Below, in pieces: positions 15,672-27,609 of a stretch of 59,925 nucleotides of DNA. Below the pieces are notes generated by a model. That model saw only the letters and a list, made by a program, of their open reading frames with translations, ran no database searches and was not told where the DNA came from. The stretch spans positions 1 through 59,925 of the forward strand of contig JAAUSZ010000004.1 in the NCBI GenBank assembly GCA_012031875.1, given 5' to 3'. The DNA comes from Desulfobacula sp. (lineage in GTDB: Bacteria; Desulfobacterota; Desulfobacteria; Desulfobacterales; Desulfobacteraceae). How positions within the stretch are numbered: the first letter of the stretch is position 1; each line of letters begins with the position of its first letter. The position numbers and the translations under genes are program-made.

Positions 15672-17808
15672 CACCGGAACCAAAGGAAAATCACGAGCTG
15701 AAACTGGCCCGGGACTTTGTTCAATACACGGGCCGGCATATTTTTTTAACGGGAAAGGCAGGCACCGGGAAGACCACATTTCTGCATCAACTGAAAGCCG
15801 GCACGGAAAAACGGATGGTCATCACGGCCCCCACCGGGGTTGCCGCCGTTAATGCCGGCGGTGTCACCCTTCATTCCTTTTTCCAGCTCCCCTTTGGGCC
15901 TTTCATCCCGGGCAGTGACGCGCATGAAGCGAACCGCCGGCGCATGTTCAGATTCAGCCGGGAGAAAAAACAGACCATCCAAAGCCTTGATCTTCTGGTC
16001 ATCGACGAGATCAGTATGGTGAGGGCCGACCTCCTCGACAGCGTGGATGCGGTCTTAAGGCAGCAGCGCCGCAATGATGAGCCCTTTGGTGGGGTGCAGG
16101 TCCTTATGATCGGGGATCTTCATCAGCTTTCTCCAGTGGCAAAGCCGGAAGAATGGCAGCTTTTGAAACCGCATTATGAATCGGTTTATTTTTTTCCAGC
16201 CATGCTCTCAGCCGGACAAAGCTGATCACCATTGAACTGAACCATATTTACCGCCAGTCCGATGCAAGATTTATCTGGATGCTCAACCAGGTCCGGGATA
16301 ACCGGATGGATGCAACGGCCATGGCAGAGCTGAACCAGCGATATATGGCGAATTTCACCCCTGAAGAAGACCAGGGATATATCACCATGACCACCCACAA
16401 CCACAGTGCCGACACCATCAACCGGACAAGGCTGGATGCGCTGGCCGGCGAAGAATACCGGTTTGATGCCGGGGTGTCCGGAGAATTTCCCGACCATGCC
16501 TTTCCTGCCCCGGAAACCCTGATCCTCAAGAAGGGGGCCCAGGTCATGTTTCTGAGGAATGATGCCTCTCCTGAAAAACGCTATTACAACGGCAAGATCG
16601 GAAAGATCACCCGTATCTCCGGTGAACGGATTCATGTCACCTGCCCGGATGATCCGGATGAAATACAGGTTGAGCCCGTGGTTTGGGACAATATCAAATA
16701 TACCTTGAACCCGGAAACGATGGAGATCCGGGAAGAGATCATCGGCCGGTTCCAGCAGTTTCCCTTAAAACCGGCCTGGGCCATCACCATCCATAAAAGC
16801 CAGGGTTTGACCTTTGACAAAGCCCTCATTGATGTGAAGTCCGCTTTTGCCCACGGCCAAGTATATGTGGCCCTGAGCCGGTGTAAAACCCTTGAGGGAC
16901 TGGTCCTCAGCTCTCCCATCCCGTCGCAGGGCATTGAAACCGATGGAGCGGTCCTGAATTTTGTTGAAACCGCGAGGCAAACCCCGCCCTCTGAAAGCCG
17001 GCTTGAGGAGGCCAAAATCAATTTTCAGCAGCAATTGTTGCTGACCTGTTTTGACTTTCAGTTGCTCCAGAACCGCCTCACTTATCTCACCCGGCTCCTG
17101 AAGGAGAATGCGAACCTGGTCCGGATTTTTGGTGTCCCTGGTATGGATGGGCTTATAGAAACGGCCCGGGACCAGATTTTTTCGGTCAGTGAAAAATTCA
17201 GGCAGCAATTGCGCGGTCTTTTTGGCGCCCAAACCCTGCCCGAGTCGGATGCCCATATCCAGGAGAGGGCGCGCAAAGCATCACAATGGTTCAGGGACAA
17301 ATTTTCCCTGGTTTTCAAGGAGTCCGTTCAAAAGCTGCGGGTGGAAACCGATAACAAGGAACTGGGAAAAAGGATATCCAATGCTTTGAACCTGTTAAAC
17401 CGGGAAATTGCCGTAAAGCTTGCCGGAATCATGTCCTGTGAAAACGGATTTTCCCCGTCACGCTATCTGCGCTCCCTGTCCAGGGCCGAGATTGATTTTA
17501 CCCCCGGAAAAGAAAAAAAATCCCGGGAACCTGCCAGCAGCGAATCCGACATCGAGCATGGGGAATTATTCAGGCAGCTTAAAAACTGGCGGTCCCAAAA
17601 AGCCGGGGAAAAAAGCCTGGCCCATTTTCAGATCCTCCACCAGCAGGTATTGGTCCGGATTTCAATCAGCCTGCCCGACAATCCGGCCGATTTAAAAAAA
17701 ATCAAAGGCATGGGCCCAAAAACCGTTGAAAAATATGGTGACGAATTATTGGAAATGGTCAGGGCTTACCTGAGGCACCCGGCAGCAAAAAAGGAAATAG
17801 ATGATTGA
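15668..17808 (+). CDS. Pif1/RecD-like superfamily-1 helicase with C-terminal HRDC-like domain (frameshifted)
   Basis: Walker A is GKAGTGKTTF (about residues 29-38) with APTGVAAVNAGG and Walker B LLVIDEISMV, then GDLHQLSPV. The frame breaks at 16195-16215; in the next frame LITIELNHIYRQ continues the helicase, with AITIHKSQGLTFDKALIDV and YVALSRCKTLEGL near the end of the motor. The last about 90 residues (VRISISLPDNPADLKKIKGM, GPKTVEKYG) resemble an HRDC/HhH nucleic-acid-binding domain. Known relatives unwind DNA or RNA-DNA hybrids and act in repair or stalled-fork rescue. All motifs are intact, so the shift is most likely a sequencing error. It overlaps the RluA gene by four bases. Confidence 0.85.
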
Positions 17809-20343
17809 GGATAGCATGAAGCCCAAATATTTAATGATGTTTTTGATCGGCCTGCTGGGCCTTTGCCTTTATCTGTTTTATATGATTTATTCCGGGGCAA
17901 AGGAAAACGCCATCACGGAGCTGAACAAGATGCAAAGGATTCATGCCGGGCAGGCCCAAAGGGGCATTGAATTTTTTTTCAACGATTTGATGACCTATCT
18001 CACCAAAATTTCCCGGTCGGATCATATCATCCGTCTTGACGAACAGGGAAAAAATGAACTGGATTTCAGTTTAAACCTTTACCCGGAGATCATAACATCT
18101 ATTGGCCGTATGGATGCAACCGGAAGGATCGTCTTTACCACACCCCATAACACCTCTCTTCTCGGCCAGGATATCTCGGGTCAGAGCCATGTAAAAAAAA
18201 TCCTGGAAACGCACCAGCCTGTTATCAGCGATGTTTTTGACGCTGTCCAGGGATACCGCGCCATTGCCCTGCATGTACCGGTATTCAGGGCCGATGAATT
18301 TTTGGGGACCATCGGGGTTCTGATCAATTTTTCAGCCATTCCCGAGCGGTTCCTCCAGGACATCCGGCTGGGTGAAACCGGTTACGCCTGGATGGCGGGC
18401 AAAGACGGCATCGAAATCTACTGTCCTGTTCCGGGGCATACGGGAAAATCCGTTTTTGAAAACAGCCGGGATTTTCCCGGTATGATTTCCATGGCCAACC
18501 GCATGAAGGCCGGAGAAGAGGGCGTGGCCCATTACCTGTTCAGCCCTGACAAGGATGGGCGCCGGAAACCGGAAAAATACCATGCCGTGTATCTGCCCGT
18601 TACCATCATTGACAGCTTCTGGACCATCGTGGTGGTTTCCAGCGAGGACGAGGTATTGGCAAGCCTCATCAGCCTCAAGAACAAGCTGATCCTGGTGGTC
18701 TGCCTGCTCTTGTTCGTCAGTTCCCTTTTTTCCTATTCCGGCATGAAGGCCCGGGCCATTGTCCGGGAAGCGGCAAAACGGGAAAAATCGAAAAGGCGCT
18801 TGCGGAAAGCGAACTAAAATACAGGAATATTTTTGAAAATGCAGTGGAAGGTATTTTTCAGAGTACCGCGGAAGGACGGTTTATCACCGTTAACCCGTCC
18901 TTTGCGAAAATGTTCGGGTATGCATCGCCGGAAGAGCTCATCGACAGCATTTCAGACATCTCAACCCAGTATTACGTAAACCCCGAAGACCGGGCCCGGT
19001 ACCGGCAAATCCTCCGGGAAAAAGGAATTATCGAACATTTCGAGTTCAAGGCCCGGCGCAAGGGAGGCTCCCATATCTGGGTGTCCAACAGCACCCGGGC
19101 CTGTTTTGATGAAGCAGGGACGCTCATCCGGTATGAGGGAACCGTCCAGGATATCACCGCCCGCAAGCAGGCAGAAAATGAACGGCTCATGGCCCAGAAA
19201 GAGGCCGATGAACAAGGAAAACAAGCCCTCGTGGGCCGGATTGCCGGGAAAATGGCCCATGATTTTAATAATATCCTGGGCATCATCATGGGCAATACCG
19301 AACTTTCCCTGATTGACTGCGCAGATGAGAAGATGAAGACCACCCTTGAGCTGATCTACCAGCAAACCATCCGGGGCAAAAATCTCACCAAAAACCTGGT
19401 GGCCTTTGCCAAGGACCAGGAGCCCAAACAGGAATTCTTCCCCATCGATGAAAAGATGGACCTGGTCATCAATCTTCTGAGAAAGGATCTGGAAGGGATC
19501 ACCGTCACCCGGGAATACGGACGGGGCATACCGCACCTCCTGGCCGACCCGGGCATGATGGAGCATGCCATGGTCAACCTGATCCAGAATTCAATCCACG
19601 CCGTCAGCCTGACTCCCCTGCCGGAGATCATCATCCGGACCCATTGCCGGGACGAGATGATTTTTATTGAAATTGAGGACAACGGCTGCGGCATTCCCCC
19701 GGAATCCCTGGGGGACATTTTTGAGCCCTCCTTCACCCTTAAGGGCACCAGGGATAAGGCCGGCATGTACAAACCCGGCATCAGGGGAACCGGTTACGGC
19801 ATGTCCAATGTGAAAAAATATATCGACCAGCACAAGGGGCATATCGAGATTCATTCCGAGCCGAAAAAAGGGACACGGGTGACCATATCCCTGCCCGTCG
19901 TCAGAAAGGCATTAACCGAAGACGAAATCAAAGAAGTGAAAAAAGAAAACCTCTGTTCCGGGAAATATATCCTGCTGGTGGAGGACGAACAGGCCATCTC
20001 CGATGTCCAGTACCGGATCCTGACCCAGGCCCCCCTGAACCACAGGGTGGATATTGCCGGGAACGGCCGGATCGCCATGGATCTGCTGGACAGGAATACC
20101 TATGACGTCATCAGCTTGGATTATCTTCTTCCCGGCCAACTCACCGGCATGGATGTCTATCACCATATCCGGAAAACAAACAAAACCATTCCCGTTCTTT
20201 TTATCTCCGGCAATATCGAATTTTTAGAATCCGTCAAGGCCCTGAAGCAACAGGACCCCCATACGGATCATCTCTCAAAACCGTGTAAACACATGGATTA
20301 TATCAACGGCATCAATAAGCTACTGGGAACTGTGGCAATTTGA
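17801..20343 (+). CDS. Membrane hybrid histidine kinase: dCache-type sensor, PAS, kinase, receiver (frameshifted)
   Basis: Two membrane helices (about 9-29 and 290-310) bracket a periplasmic dCache-like sensor with GETGYAWMAGKDGI. One A is missing near 18782, joining EKIEKALAESELKYRNIFEN to the PAS domain (VEGIFQSTAEGRFITVNPSF). The kinase has MAHDFNNILGIIMGN as phospho-acceptor box, NLIQNSIHAVS as N-box, and the ATP lid motifs DNGCGIPPE and GTGYGMS. The C-terminal receiver has LVEDEQ, phospho-Asp in SLDYLLPG and the lysine in LSKPC. It thus senses an extracellular small molecule and relays to an unlinked regulator. It overlaps the helicase gene by eight bases; a link to it is not evident. 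Confidence 0.87.
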
Positions 20344-20482
20344 TGTTCGGCCTTCTTTTTTTAAAATTCAGTTTTTTCCTGATTGCTTTCCCGTCAAAAA
20401 CCGAATAAAGATATGGAAAAAAATTGATCTGCTATTACTATGGTTCTCCCAAAAAGAAAGTCTCAAAGAAGGATGAAAAGAA

Positions 20483-21037
20483 ATGAATACCGACGAATTT
20501 TGGCAAATCATCGATTCGGTCCATAGTGACTCAGGTGGTGATATGGATCGGAAGTGTGAGCTACTGAAAATTCGACTTGGCAAATTGAATGAGCAGGATT
20601 TAAAAGACTTTATCGGTCATTTTGATGATGCCGATGCCAAAGCTTACACTTGGCCATTGTGGGGCGCCGCATATATTATGCACGGGGGGTGTTCCGATGA
20701 TTCTTTCTCTGATTTCAGAGCGACTTTGATTTCTCATGGACATCATATCTACAAGGCAGCCTTGTCTGATCCTGACTCGCTGTCGGATCTTATTTTTCGA
20801 GATGAGGAGGATATATGCTACGAAGGGTTCCAGTATGTGAAAACCGATGTTGCTAAAGAAAAATTTGGTAAAATTCCTGAAAGAGGGACCCCTTTTCCGG
20901 ATAAACCGTCAGGTGAGGGGTGGGATGAGGACAGCGTATATGATCTTTATCCCCGGCTATCCGCTAAGTATTCCTTCACTAATGAAAAAAATCATGGTAG
21001 AGAGCTTAAAAAACCGTGGTGGAAATTTTGGCAATAG
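20483..21037 (+). CDS. DUF4240 protein with C-terminal KPWWKFWQ tail
   Basis: 184 residues. MNTDEFWQIIDSVHSD at the start and WPLWGAAYIMHGGCSDDSF in the middle, followed by ALSDPDSL, define DUF4240. Members are cytoplasmic proteins of unknown function often encoded near toxin or contact-dependent systems, where they behave like immunity proteins. The protein ends ELKKPWWKFWQ, a tail nearly repeated in the next gene. GAAGGATGAA precedes the ATG. The following 70 bases resemble an attC site, suggesting that the gene arrived as, or beside, a cassette. Confidence 0.85.
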   Translation: MNTDEFWQIIDSVHSDSGGDMDRKCELLKIRLGKLNEQDLKDFIGHFDDADAKAYTWPLWGAAYIMHGGCSDDSFSDFRATLISHGHHIYKAALSDPDSLSDLIFRDEEDICYEGFQYVKTDVAKEKFGKIPERGTPFPDKPSGEGWDEDSVYDLYPRLSAKYSFTNEKNHGRELKKPWWKFWQ

Positions 21038-21103
21038 CCAAGGGATAATCTGCTGCACTGGAGCACAAATAGCCTTGCCCTGTGAGCAATACATTAGGCG
21101 TCA
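21038..21103 (+). other. attC-like remnant between DUF4240 gene and the 191-aa gene
   Basis: The stretch after the TAG stop carries CTGCTGCACTGG and CCCTGTGAGCAAT arms, ending with ATTAGGCGTCA (21093-21103), a one-base variant of the classic GTTAGGC R' core. Its right part is complementary to the R''-like TGACGCCCAAC at 21682-21692, which defines the next gene as a cassette. Confidence 0.5.
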
Positions 21104-21108
21104 TTGAC

Positions 21109-21684
21109 ATGGGCTACTCAATATCCTGGGTCGCAGTAAAAAAGAAAACTCCCGAACGCTTGCTCCAAGAGATGGGGCTTTCACCTACAGGCGCAATGGC
21201 CGATTACGGGCGAGAGCCCTTTACGGGTCGAACGTTGCCGAGCGGGTGGTTTCTTTTGGTGTTTAATAAGTGCGAACACAAATTCATAAGGCCCGATTCG
21301 CTGACTTCATTGTCAAGTAACTGTGATCTTGTTGCCGCTTCCGCTGAAGAGCACGTGATGGTGAGCACATCGGAGTTCTGGCGCAACGGCCGACAAATTT
21401 GGCGCATAGAGCACGACGCTCAAGAAAGTATCGACCACCTCCGCACCTCCGGCGTTTTGCCGGATAGCTACACCGCAATTCAAAGACAGTGTGCCGAGGA
21501 GCAAGAACAAGCAGGCGGTAAGAATGCCGATGCCGATTATTTTTTTGACATACCTCTACAAACAGCAAAAAGCATAGTTGGGTTCAAGCACGACGATGAT
21601 GATGGACTCGAAGACGACGGCTTTGAGGTGTTCAAAACCTATGCCTCTTCATCGCGAACAAAACCGTGGTGGAAGGTGTGGTGA
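21109..21684 (+). CDS. Hypothetical cassette-type protein with C-terminal KPWWKVW tail
   Basis: 191 residues from ATG 21109 (MGYSISWVAVKKKTPERLL); an in-frame start at 21082 would include attC sequence and is less likely. The family is one I have seen unnamed, with LSPTGAM, LPSGWFLLVFNKCEH and STSEFWRNGRQIWRIEHD. The C-terminal 35 residues carry DDDDGLEDDGF and finish with TKPWWKVW. The TGA stop lies inside an R''-like core, as expected for integron cassette genes. There is no ribosome site. Function unknown; the tail shared with the DUF4240 protein hints at a common partner or degradation signal. Confidence 0.65.
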   Translation: MGYSISWVAVKKKTPERLLQEMGLSPTGAMADYGREPFTGRTLPSGWFLLVFNKCEHKFIRPDSLTSLSSNCDLVAASAEEHVMVSTSEFWRNGRQIWRIEHDAQESIDHLRTSGVLPDSYTAIQRQCAEEQEQAGGKNADADYFFDIPLQTAKSIVGFKHDDDDGLEDDGFEVFKTYASSSRTKPWWKVW

Positions 21685-21729
21685 CGCCCAACGAATAACA
21701 AATGTCATTGTCCTTATAAGGAGAATTGA

Positions 21730-22511
<782 letters not shown>

Positions 22512-22562
22512 ACGTGTCCCGGCAGAAAAACGCTCAAAGCAGGCCCGCCTTTAAGAGCAGCC

Positions 22563-23102
22563 TTAGTTTCCCTTTCCGCTGATGACAAACCCGCTCGGCG
22601 TAAGGCCGGTGGCGGACGGGGTCCCGGCGATATTGGAAAGATAGGCGCTGCCCAGGGTTTCAATATGGCCGTGGATATTGTCAAAATAATTATAATGGAT
22701 CTGTTCCTCGTCAATGACGGACTCGAAAAGTTTTACGCTGGTGCTGTCGCCGTTTTCCCGGCACACCAGGAGAAACTGGTTGTAGGACGCAATCGTATCA
22801 TCCTCCAGTTCGGCATCAAAAGAGAAAATCGTCTCTATTTTCTGGCCTTTCTGGACCTTGCCGCCGGATTCCGAACTGGGTTCGCCGCCCAGTTCCTTGA
22901 TACGTTCGGCAAACATTTCAGCATGGCGCATTTCATCAATGGCAATGAGCTTGACCTTGCCGGCCAGTTCTCCATAATCCATATCGTCTATATTGTAATG
23001 CTGGTTCATGTACTGGGTGATGGCCAGCAATTCCATGGACCGGGCCTTGTTCAGCACCTCGATGACCTTCTTTTTTTTTTGTTCTTTTGCTTTTTTATCC
23101 AT
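22563..23102 (-). CDS. Bacterioferritin-like di-iron protein
   Basis: 179 residues from ATG 23102, which follows AAAAGGAGAAG; a longer frame to 23132 is less likely. The four-helix bundle ligands are visible: MELLAITQYMNQHYN (Glu of helix A), IDEMRHAEMFAERI (ExxH of helix B), SYNQFLLVCREN and DEEQIHYNYFDNI (ExxH of helix D). Sulfate reducers use such ferritin-like proteins to store or detoxify iron and oxygen. The basic N-terminus with poly-Lys and a Ser/Gly-rich C-terminal tail (TPSATGLTPSGFVISG) are additions to the core. It is monocistronic, convergent with the beta-lactamase. Confidence 0.87.
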   Translation of the reverse strand: MDKKAKEQKKKKVIEVLNKARSMELLAITQYMNQHYNIDDMDYGELAGKVKLIAIDEMRHAEMFAERIKELGGEPSSESGGKVQKGQKIETIFSFDAELEDDTIASYNQFLLVCRENGDSTSVKLFESVIDEEQIHYNYFDNIHGHIETLGSAYLSNIAGTPSATGLTPSGFVISGKGN

Positions 23103-23274
23103 TTTTCTTCTCCTTTTGCAAAGATAGCTCATTTAACGGTTACACACCTGACGCACGGCACCACCAAAACCGGCATGGGCAGAGAATAACAAATATCTTG
23201 CAAAAACCCCAGGGGTGCGATAAAAATTTATTACCGATGCATGCGATACGATTACCGTATATAAAAAAATTACC

Positions 23275-26200
23275 GTGTTCAAAACCAAAAATTTGTTGTC
23301 GTGGAATAGCGCCATGAAATCACCCATGTCCATCCGCCTCTACCTGTCCCTCAAATTCGGCATTGTGGCCATATTACCGGTTCTCATCATTGCCGTGGTC
23401 ATCTGGCAGTTTCAAATCCCCCAGATGCGGACCCGGACGGAAATTCAGCAAAAGGGCATGGCCCGGGCCATTGCCGGCCAGATATCGGCCCATCTCATGG
23501 GAGGGCAGCGCCAATTGTCGGCTTTGGCTGATTATCTGAAACAGCAGGATCATTCCCAGTCGTCCCGGTTCTTTTCTCTGCTGGATTCACAATGCGGAGA
23601 GGGGAACCTCTTTGAGGCCATTTATATTACCGACTCCCAGGGCAACGGCATCACCGCCATCGGCCTGTCCGGCAGCAACCGTTCCAAGCGGGAGGACCTG
23701 ATGGGATTGGATCTGTCAGGCCGGAGCTTTATTCATCAGACCCGGGCCCCGGAAACTCCCCTCTGGTCGGAAACCTTTCTGTCCACCACCACCAGCCGAC
23801 TGGCCGTGGCCCTGGTCGTTCCGCTGGCCCACGACCTGATCATCGGTGAAATCACCCTGGACAAACTCTCCGAATTGATCCGTCTTTTGCCGGTGGAAGC
23901 AGGGCTGACCGTTCTGGTGCTGGACGGGCAGAACCGTGTGGTGGCGGATTCACAGCAGATCCGCCTGGGCCGGCAGGTGAATTTAAACCTTCTTCCCCGG
24001 ACGGATGCCCCGGAAAAGACCAGCTTTGCCGCAGGCTCATTGGATCTGGAGGGCAAGCCCTTTTTAGGAACGGTGGCGGATATTCAGGGGCTGGGCTGGA
24101 AAGTCCTGGTGGCCCAGTCCATTGAGGATGCCTATAAACCGATACGCTTTGCTTTTATCATGAGTGTTCTGGTATTGAGCGTGTCCCTGGCCTTGGCTTT
24201 GGCGGCAGCCGCCTTCCAGGCCGGCAACCTCTCCAGACTTCTCCGGTTTTATACCCAACAGGCCCAGGCCATTTCCCAGGGTAAATATGATTTGCAATGG
24301 CCCCCTTCTAAAACCGCCGAACTGATGAACCTGGGGCAAAGCTTTGACCGCATGGCCCAAGGCATCAGCCGGCGTGAAAAGGCCCTGGTGGAAAATGAAA
24401 CCCGCATGCGGATTACCCTGGATTCCATTGGTGATGCCGTGATTACCACCGATGATCACGGCCGGATCACCCGGATGAATCCCATGGCTGAAAAATTAAC
24501 GGGCCGGCCTTTGACTGAAGCCGCGGGCCGGCCCTTGCCCGAGGTATTCCGGATCATCAACGCCCACACCCGGGGACCGGTTGCCAATCCGGTTACAAAG
24601 GTTCTGGCCGAGGGAAAAATCATCGGTCTGGCCAACCATACCCTCCTCGTCTCCGGAGACGGGAACGAATACCAGATCGCGGACAGCGGAGCCCCCATAC
24701 GGGATACGGACGGGCAAATCGTCGGTGTGGTCCTGGTCTTCCGGGATGTCACCGAAACCTATGCCAGGGAAGAAAAAATACGGGAGAGTGAAAAACTGCT
24801 GAAAAACATCACCGCCAATGTTCCGGGCGTGGTCTATCAACTGAAGGTTCAGACCGGTTCCAAGCCCTCGTATACAGTGAATTATGTAAGTCCGAGGGCA
24901 TTGGAAATATTCGGCATTGAGGCCTGCCCGGAAACTTTTTTCAATGATTTTCTCCACTGCCTGCCCCCCCTTGACAAGGAAGGGTTTCTCAGTTCCGTCA
25001 CCGCTGCGGTTGACGGCCTCAGACCCTGGCGCTATGAAGGCCGGTTCGTTAAACCCCCGGGAGTACGCGTGTGGTTCTCGGGCCATGCCGGTGTCCGGAA
25101 AACCGGGAGGGATGTGGTATTGAACGGGGTCTTGATGGACATTACGGAGCGCCGCCGGATGGAAGAGGACCTCCGCATGACCCGGTTCAGCTTTGAAAAG
25201 GCCTCCGTCGGTATCTACCGCATCGGGTCCGATGCCCGGATCGTGGACGCAAACGAATCCGCGGCCCGGATCCTGGGGTATACCCGGGAGGAGATGAAAT
25301 CCCTGACCCTCTACGATATCGACCCCCATATCAAAGCCGAGGACCTGCCCTTGATATGGGAAAGACTCTGCACTCACAAAGTGGACCGGTTTGAAACGGT
25401 TCACCGCAAAAAGGACGGGGCAGAGATACCGGTGGAGATCACATCCAATCTGCTTGAATACGACGGCCGGAAATTCTCGATTTCCTTTGCCCTGGACATC
25501 TCCCACCGGCGGCAAGCGGAAAAGGAGGCCAAACGGTTGCAGGAGGCCCTGTCCCAGTCCCAGAAAATGGAGGCCGTGGGTACCCTGGCAGGCGGGATCG
25601 CCCATGATTTCAACAATATCCTTTCGGCCATGATCGGTTTTTCAGAGCTGGCCCTGGCCCGGACAGAGGCAGGCTCCCCCGTCCACACCCATTTACAAAA
25701 AATCCTCACGGCCGGTCTGCGCGCCAGGGACCTGGTCAGGCAAATCCTTATTTTCAGCCGCCAGGACGAACTCACGCTAAGGCCTTTAAAGGTCGGCCCC
25801 CTGGTGAAAGAAACCCTCAAGCTGCTGCGTTCGTCCATACCCGCCACCATTGACATCTCCCATGACATCCGGGAAGATATGGACCCGGTCATGGCTGATC
25901 CGACCCAGGTCCATCAAATCATCATGAATCTTTGCACCAACGCGGCCCACAGCATGGAAACCCAAGGGGGCCGGTTAACCGTCACCCTGTCCCGGGAGGC
26001 CCTTTCCAAGCAGGACAGCCGGTTGTATCCGGGCCTTTTGCCGGGCGATTATGCAAAACTCACGGTCCAGGATACCGGCAAGGGGATTCCTCCGGAACTC
26101 CTGGGGAAGATATTTGATCCCTATTTTACCACCAAGGAAAAGGAAAAGGGAACAGGACTGGGTCTGGCCGTTGTGGACGGCATTGTCCGAAGCTATGGAG

Positions 26201-26692
26201 GGGCTGTATATGTCTACAGCGAACCGGACAGGGGAACCACATTCAATGTCTTTCTTCCCATGGTAAAAGCAAAAATGACCGCTGAAAAAAATGAAATCCC
26301 CGAGCTGCCCACAGGAGATGAGCATATTTTATTGGTCGATGACGAACCCGCCCTGCTGGACGTGGGACAACAATTACTGGAACACCTGGGCTACCGGGTC
26401 TCAGCCGCCGTGAACGGCCAGGCAGCCTTGGATCTGTTCTGCCGGGCGCCGGGCCATTGATCTGGTCATCACCGATATGACCATGCCTGAAATGACCGGG
26501 GATAAACTGGCCGTGGAACTCTTGAAGATCCGGCCGGACCTGCCCATCGTCCTGAACACGGGATACAGCATGGCCATATCCACTGAAAGGGCTATGGAAA
26601 TAGGGGTCAAGGCCTTTATCTATAAACCCGTTGTCGAGGCTGAATTGGCCGGGACCGTCAGGGCCGTCCTGGACGAGGCCCGGCAGAAATAA
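23275..26692 (+). CDS. Large membrane hybrid histidine kinase with multiple PAS domains (frameshifted)
   Basis: About 1139 residues. The start could be the GTG at 23275 or ATG 23314. Domains in order: helix, dCache-like sensor to about 290, second helix, HAMP (about 315-370), PAS with DDHGRITRMNPMAEKLTG, two further PAS/PAC blocks (NPRALE-type and GIYRIGSDARIVDANESAA), kinase H-box GIAHDFNNILSAMIGFSELA, ATPase with MNLCTNAAHSME and GTGLGLAVVDG, and a receiver (LLVDDEPALLDVG). A one-base shift near 26440-26455 cuts the receiver; the rest (LVITDMTMPEMTG, with the phospho-Asp, then FIYKPV) follows in another frame. Its target regulator is not linked. Confidence 0.87.
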
Positions 26693-26736
26693 CCATAGGC
26701 TTTAAACAGAGGCCTCAAGAAGACAGGGAGACCCGG

Positions 26737-27528
26737 ATGGGCAACATCATCCAGCAGGTTGATATCGCACGGATCAAAAATAATATAAAAACCCTGACCC
26801 GGGACAGTATCATTGACGAAGATATTCTGGACATTCATATCAACGGAAAAAAAACCTTTCAGATGGTGTTTTCCATGACCCATACCCCGGCCCTGGCCGC
26901 AGGATTTTTATTCACCCAGGGCATTGTCCGGGAAAAAGCCGACATCCTGGACCTGGTTTTCATTGAAGAGACAAAACAGTGCCGGGTCATCCTAAGGGAT
27001 TCCGCCCTGAAACGGCTGGATGAATTTAAAACCATGGGGTCCATCCGGGGTTCTTCCGGCGGGGCATTGCTTCAGAATCCGGGCCGGATATCCATCCCGG
27101 AGCGGACCCGGGACTTTTCGATCACCTATGACCAGGTATCTGCGTTGATCCGGATGCATGGGGATCATTCGGAGCTGTTTCACAAAACCGGCGCCGTCCA
27201 CAGCGCAGGGCTGTGTGACCCCCTCCATATCCTGGCCTATTATGAAGACATCGGACGGCACAACGCCCTGGACAAACTGGCCGGGGAAGTCCTGCTCAAA
27301 GGTCTCTTCACCGGGGACAAGGTCGCCACCCTGAGTTGCCGGATGTCCCTTGAAATCATCGGCAAAATCATCCGGACCGGCATCCCCGTCGTCATCTCCA
27401 ATGCAGCCCCTACCCTTTCCGCGGTCAGGCTGGCCGACCGGGCCGGCCTGACCCTCATCGGCTTTGCCCGGGACAGCCGGTTTAATATTTACAGTCATGA
27501 CGAAAGAATCCGTCCCGGCATTGTGTAA
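26737..27528 (+). CDS. fdhD: FdhD-like formate dehydrogenase accessory sulfurtransferase, lacking the usual Cys pair
   Basis: 263 residues. TPALAAGFLFTQGIV, HKTGAVHSAGL and EDIGRHNALDKLAGE are family hallmarks, and LSCRMSLEIIGKIIRTGIPV follows. FdhD moves sulfur from IscS to the molybdenum cofactor of formate dehydrogenase, normally through a CGxCG loop. Here that loop reads GSSGGALL (105-112) with no Cys; Cys160 and Cys201 remain elsewhere. So either the sulfur relay is different, or this is a paralogue acting on another molybdoenzyme. GGGAG is present 7 bases before the ATG. An APC-type permease follows after 80 bases. Confidence 0.8.
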   Translation: MGNIIQQVDIARIKNNIKTLTRDSIIDEDILDIHINGKKTFQMVFSMTHTPALAAGFLFTQGIVREKADILDLVFIEETKQCRVILRDSALKRLDEFKTMGSIRGSSGGALLQNPGRISIPERTRDFSITYDQVSALIRMHGDHSELFHKTGAVHSAGLCDPLHILAYYEDIGRHNALDKLAGEVLLKGLFTGDKVATLSCRMSLEIIGKIIRTGIPVVISNAAPTLSAVRLADRAGLTLIGFARDSRFNIYSHDERIRPGIV

Positions 27529-27609
27529 ACCAGCATCAAAAACCGGGGGTTCCGCCCGGCCATGCCGCTGTTGGCCGGGGCCGTCATAACATTGAAGCGA
27601 GGCGCATCC

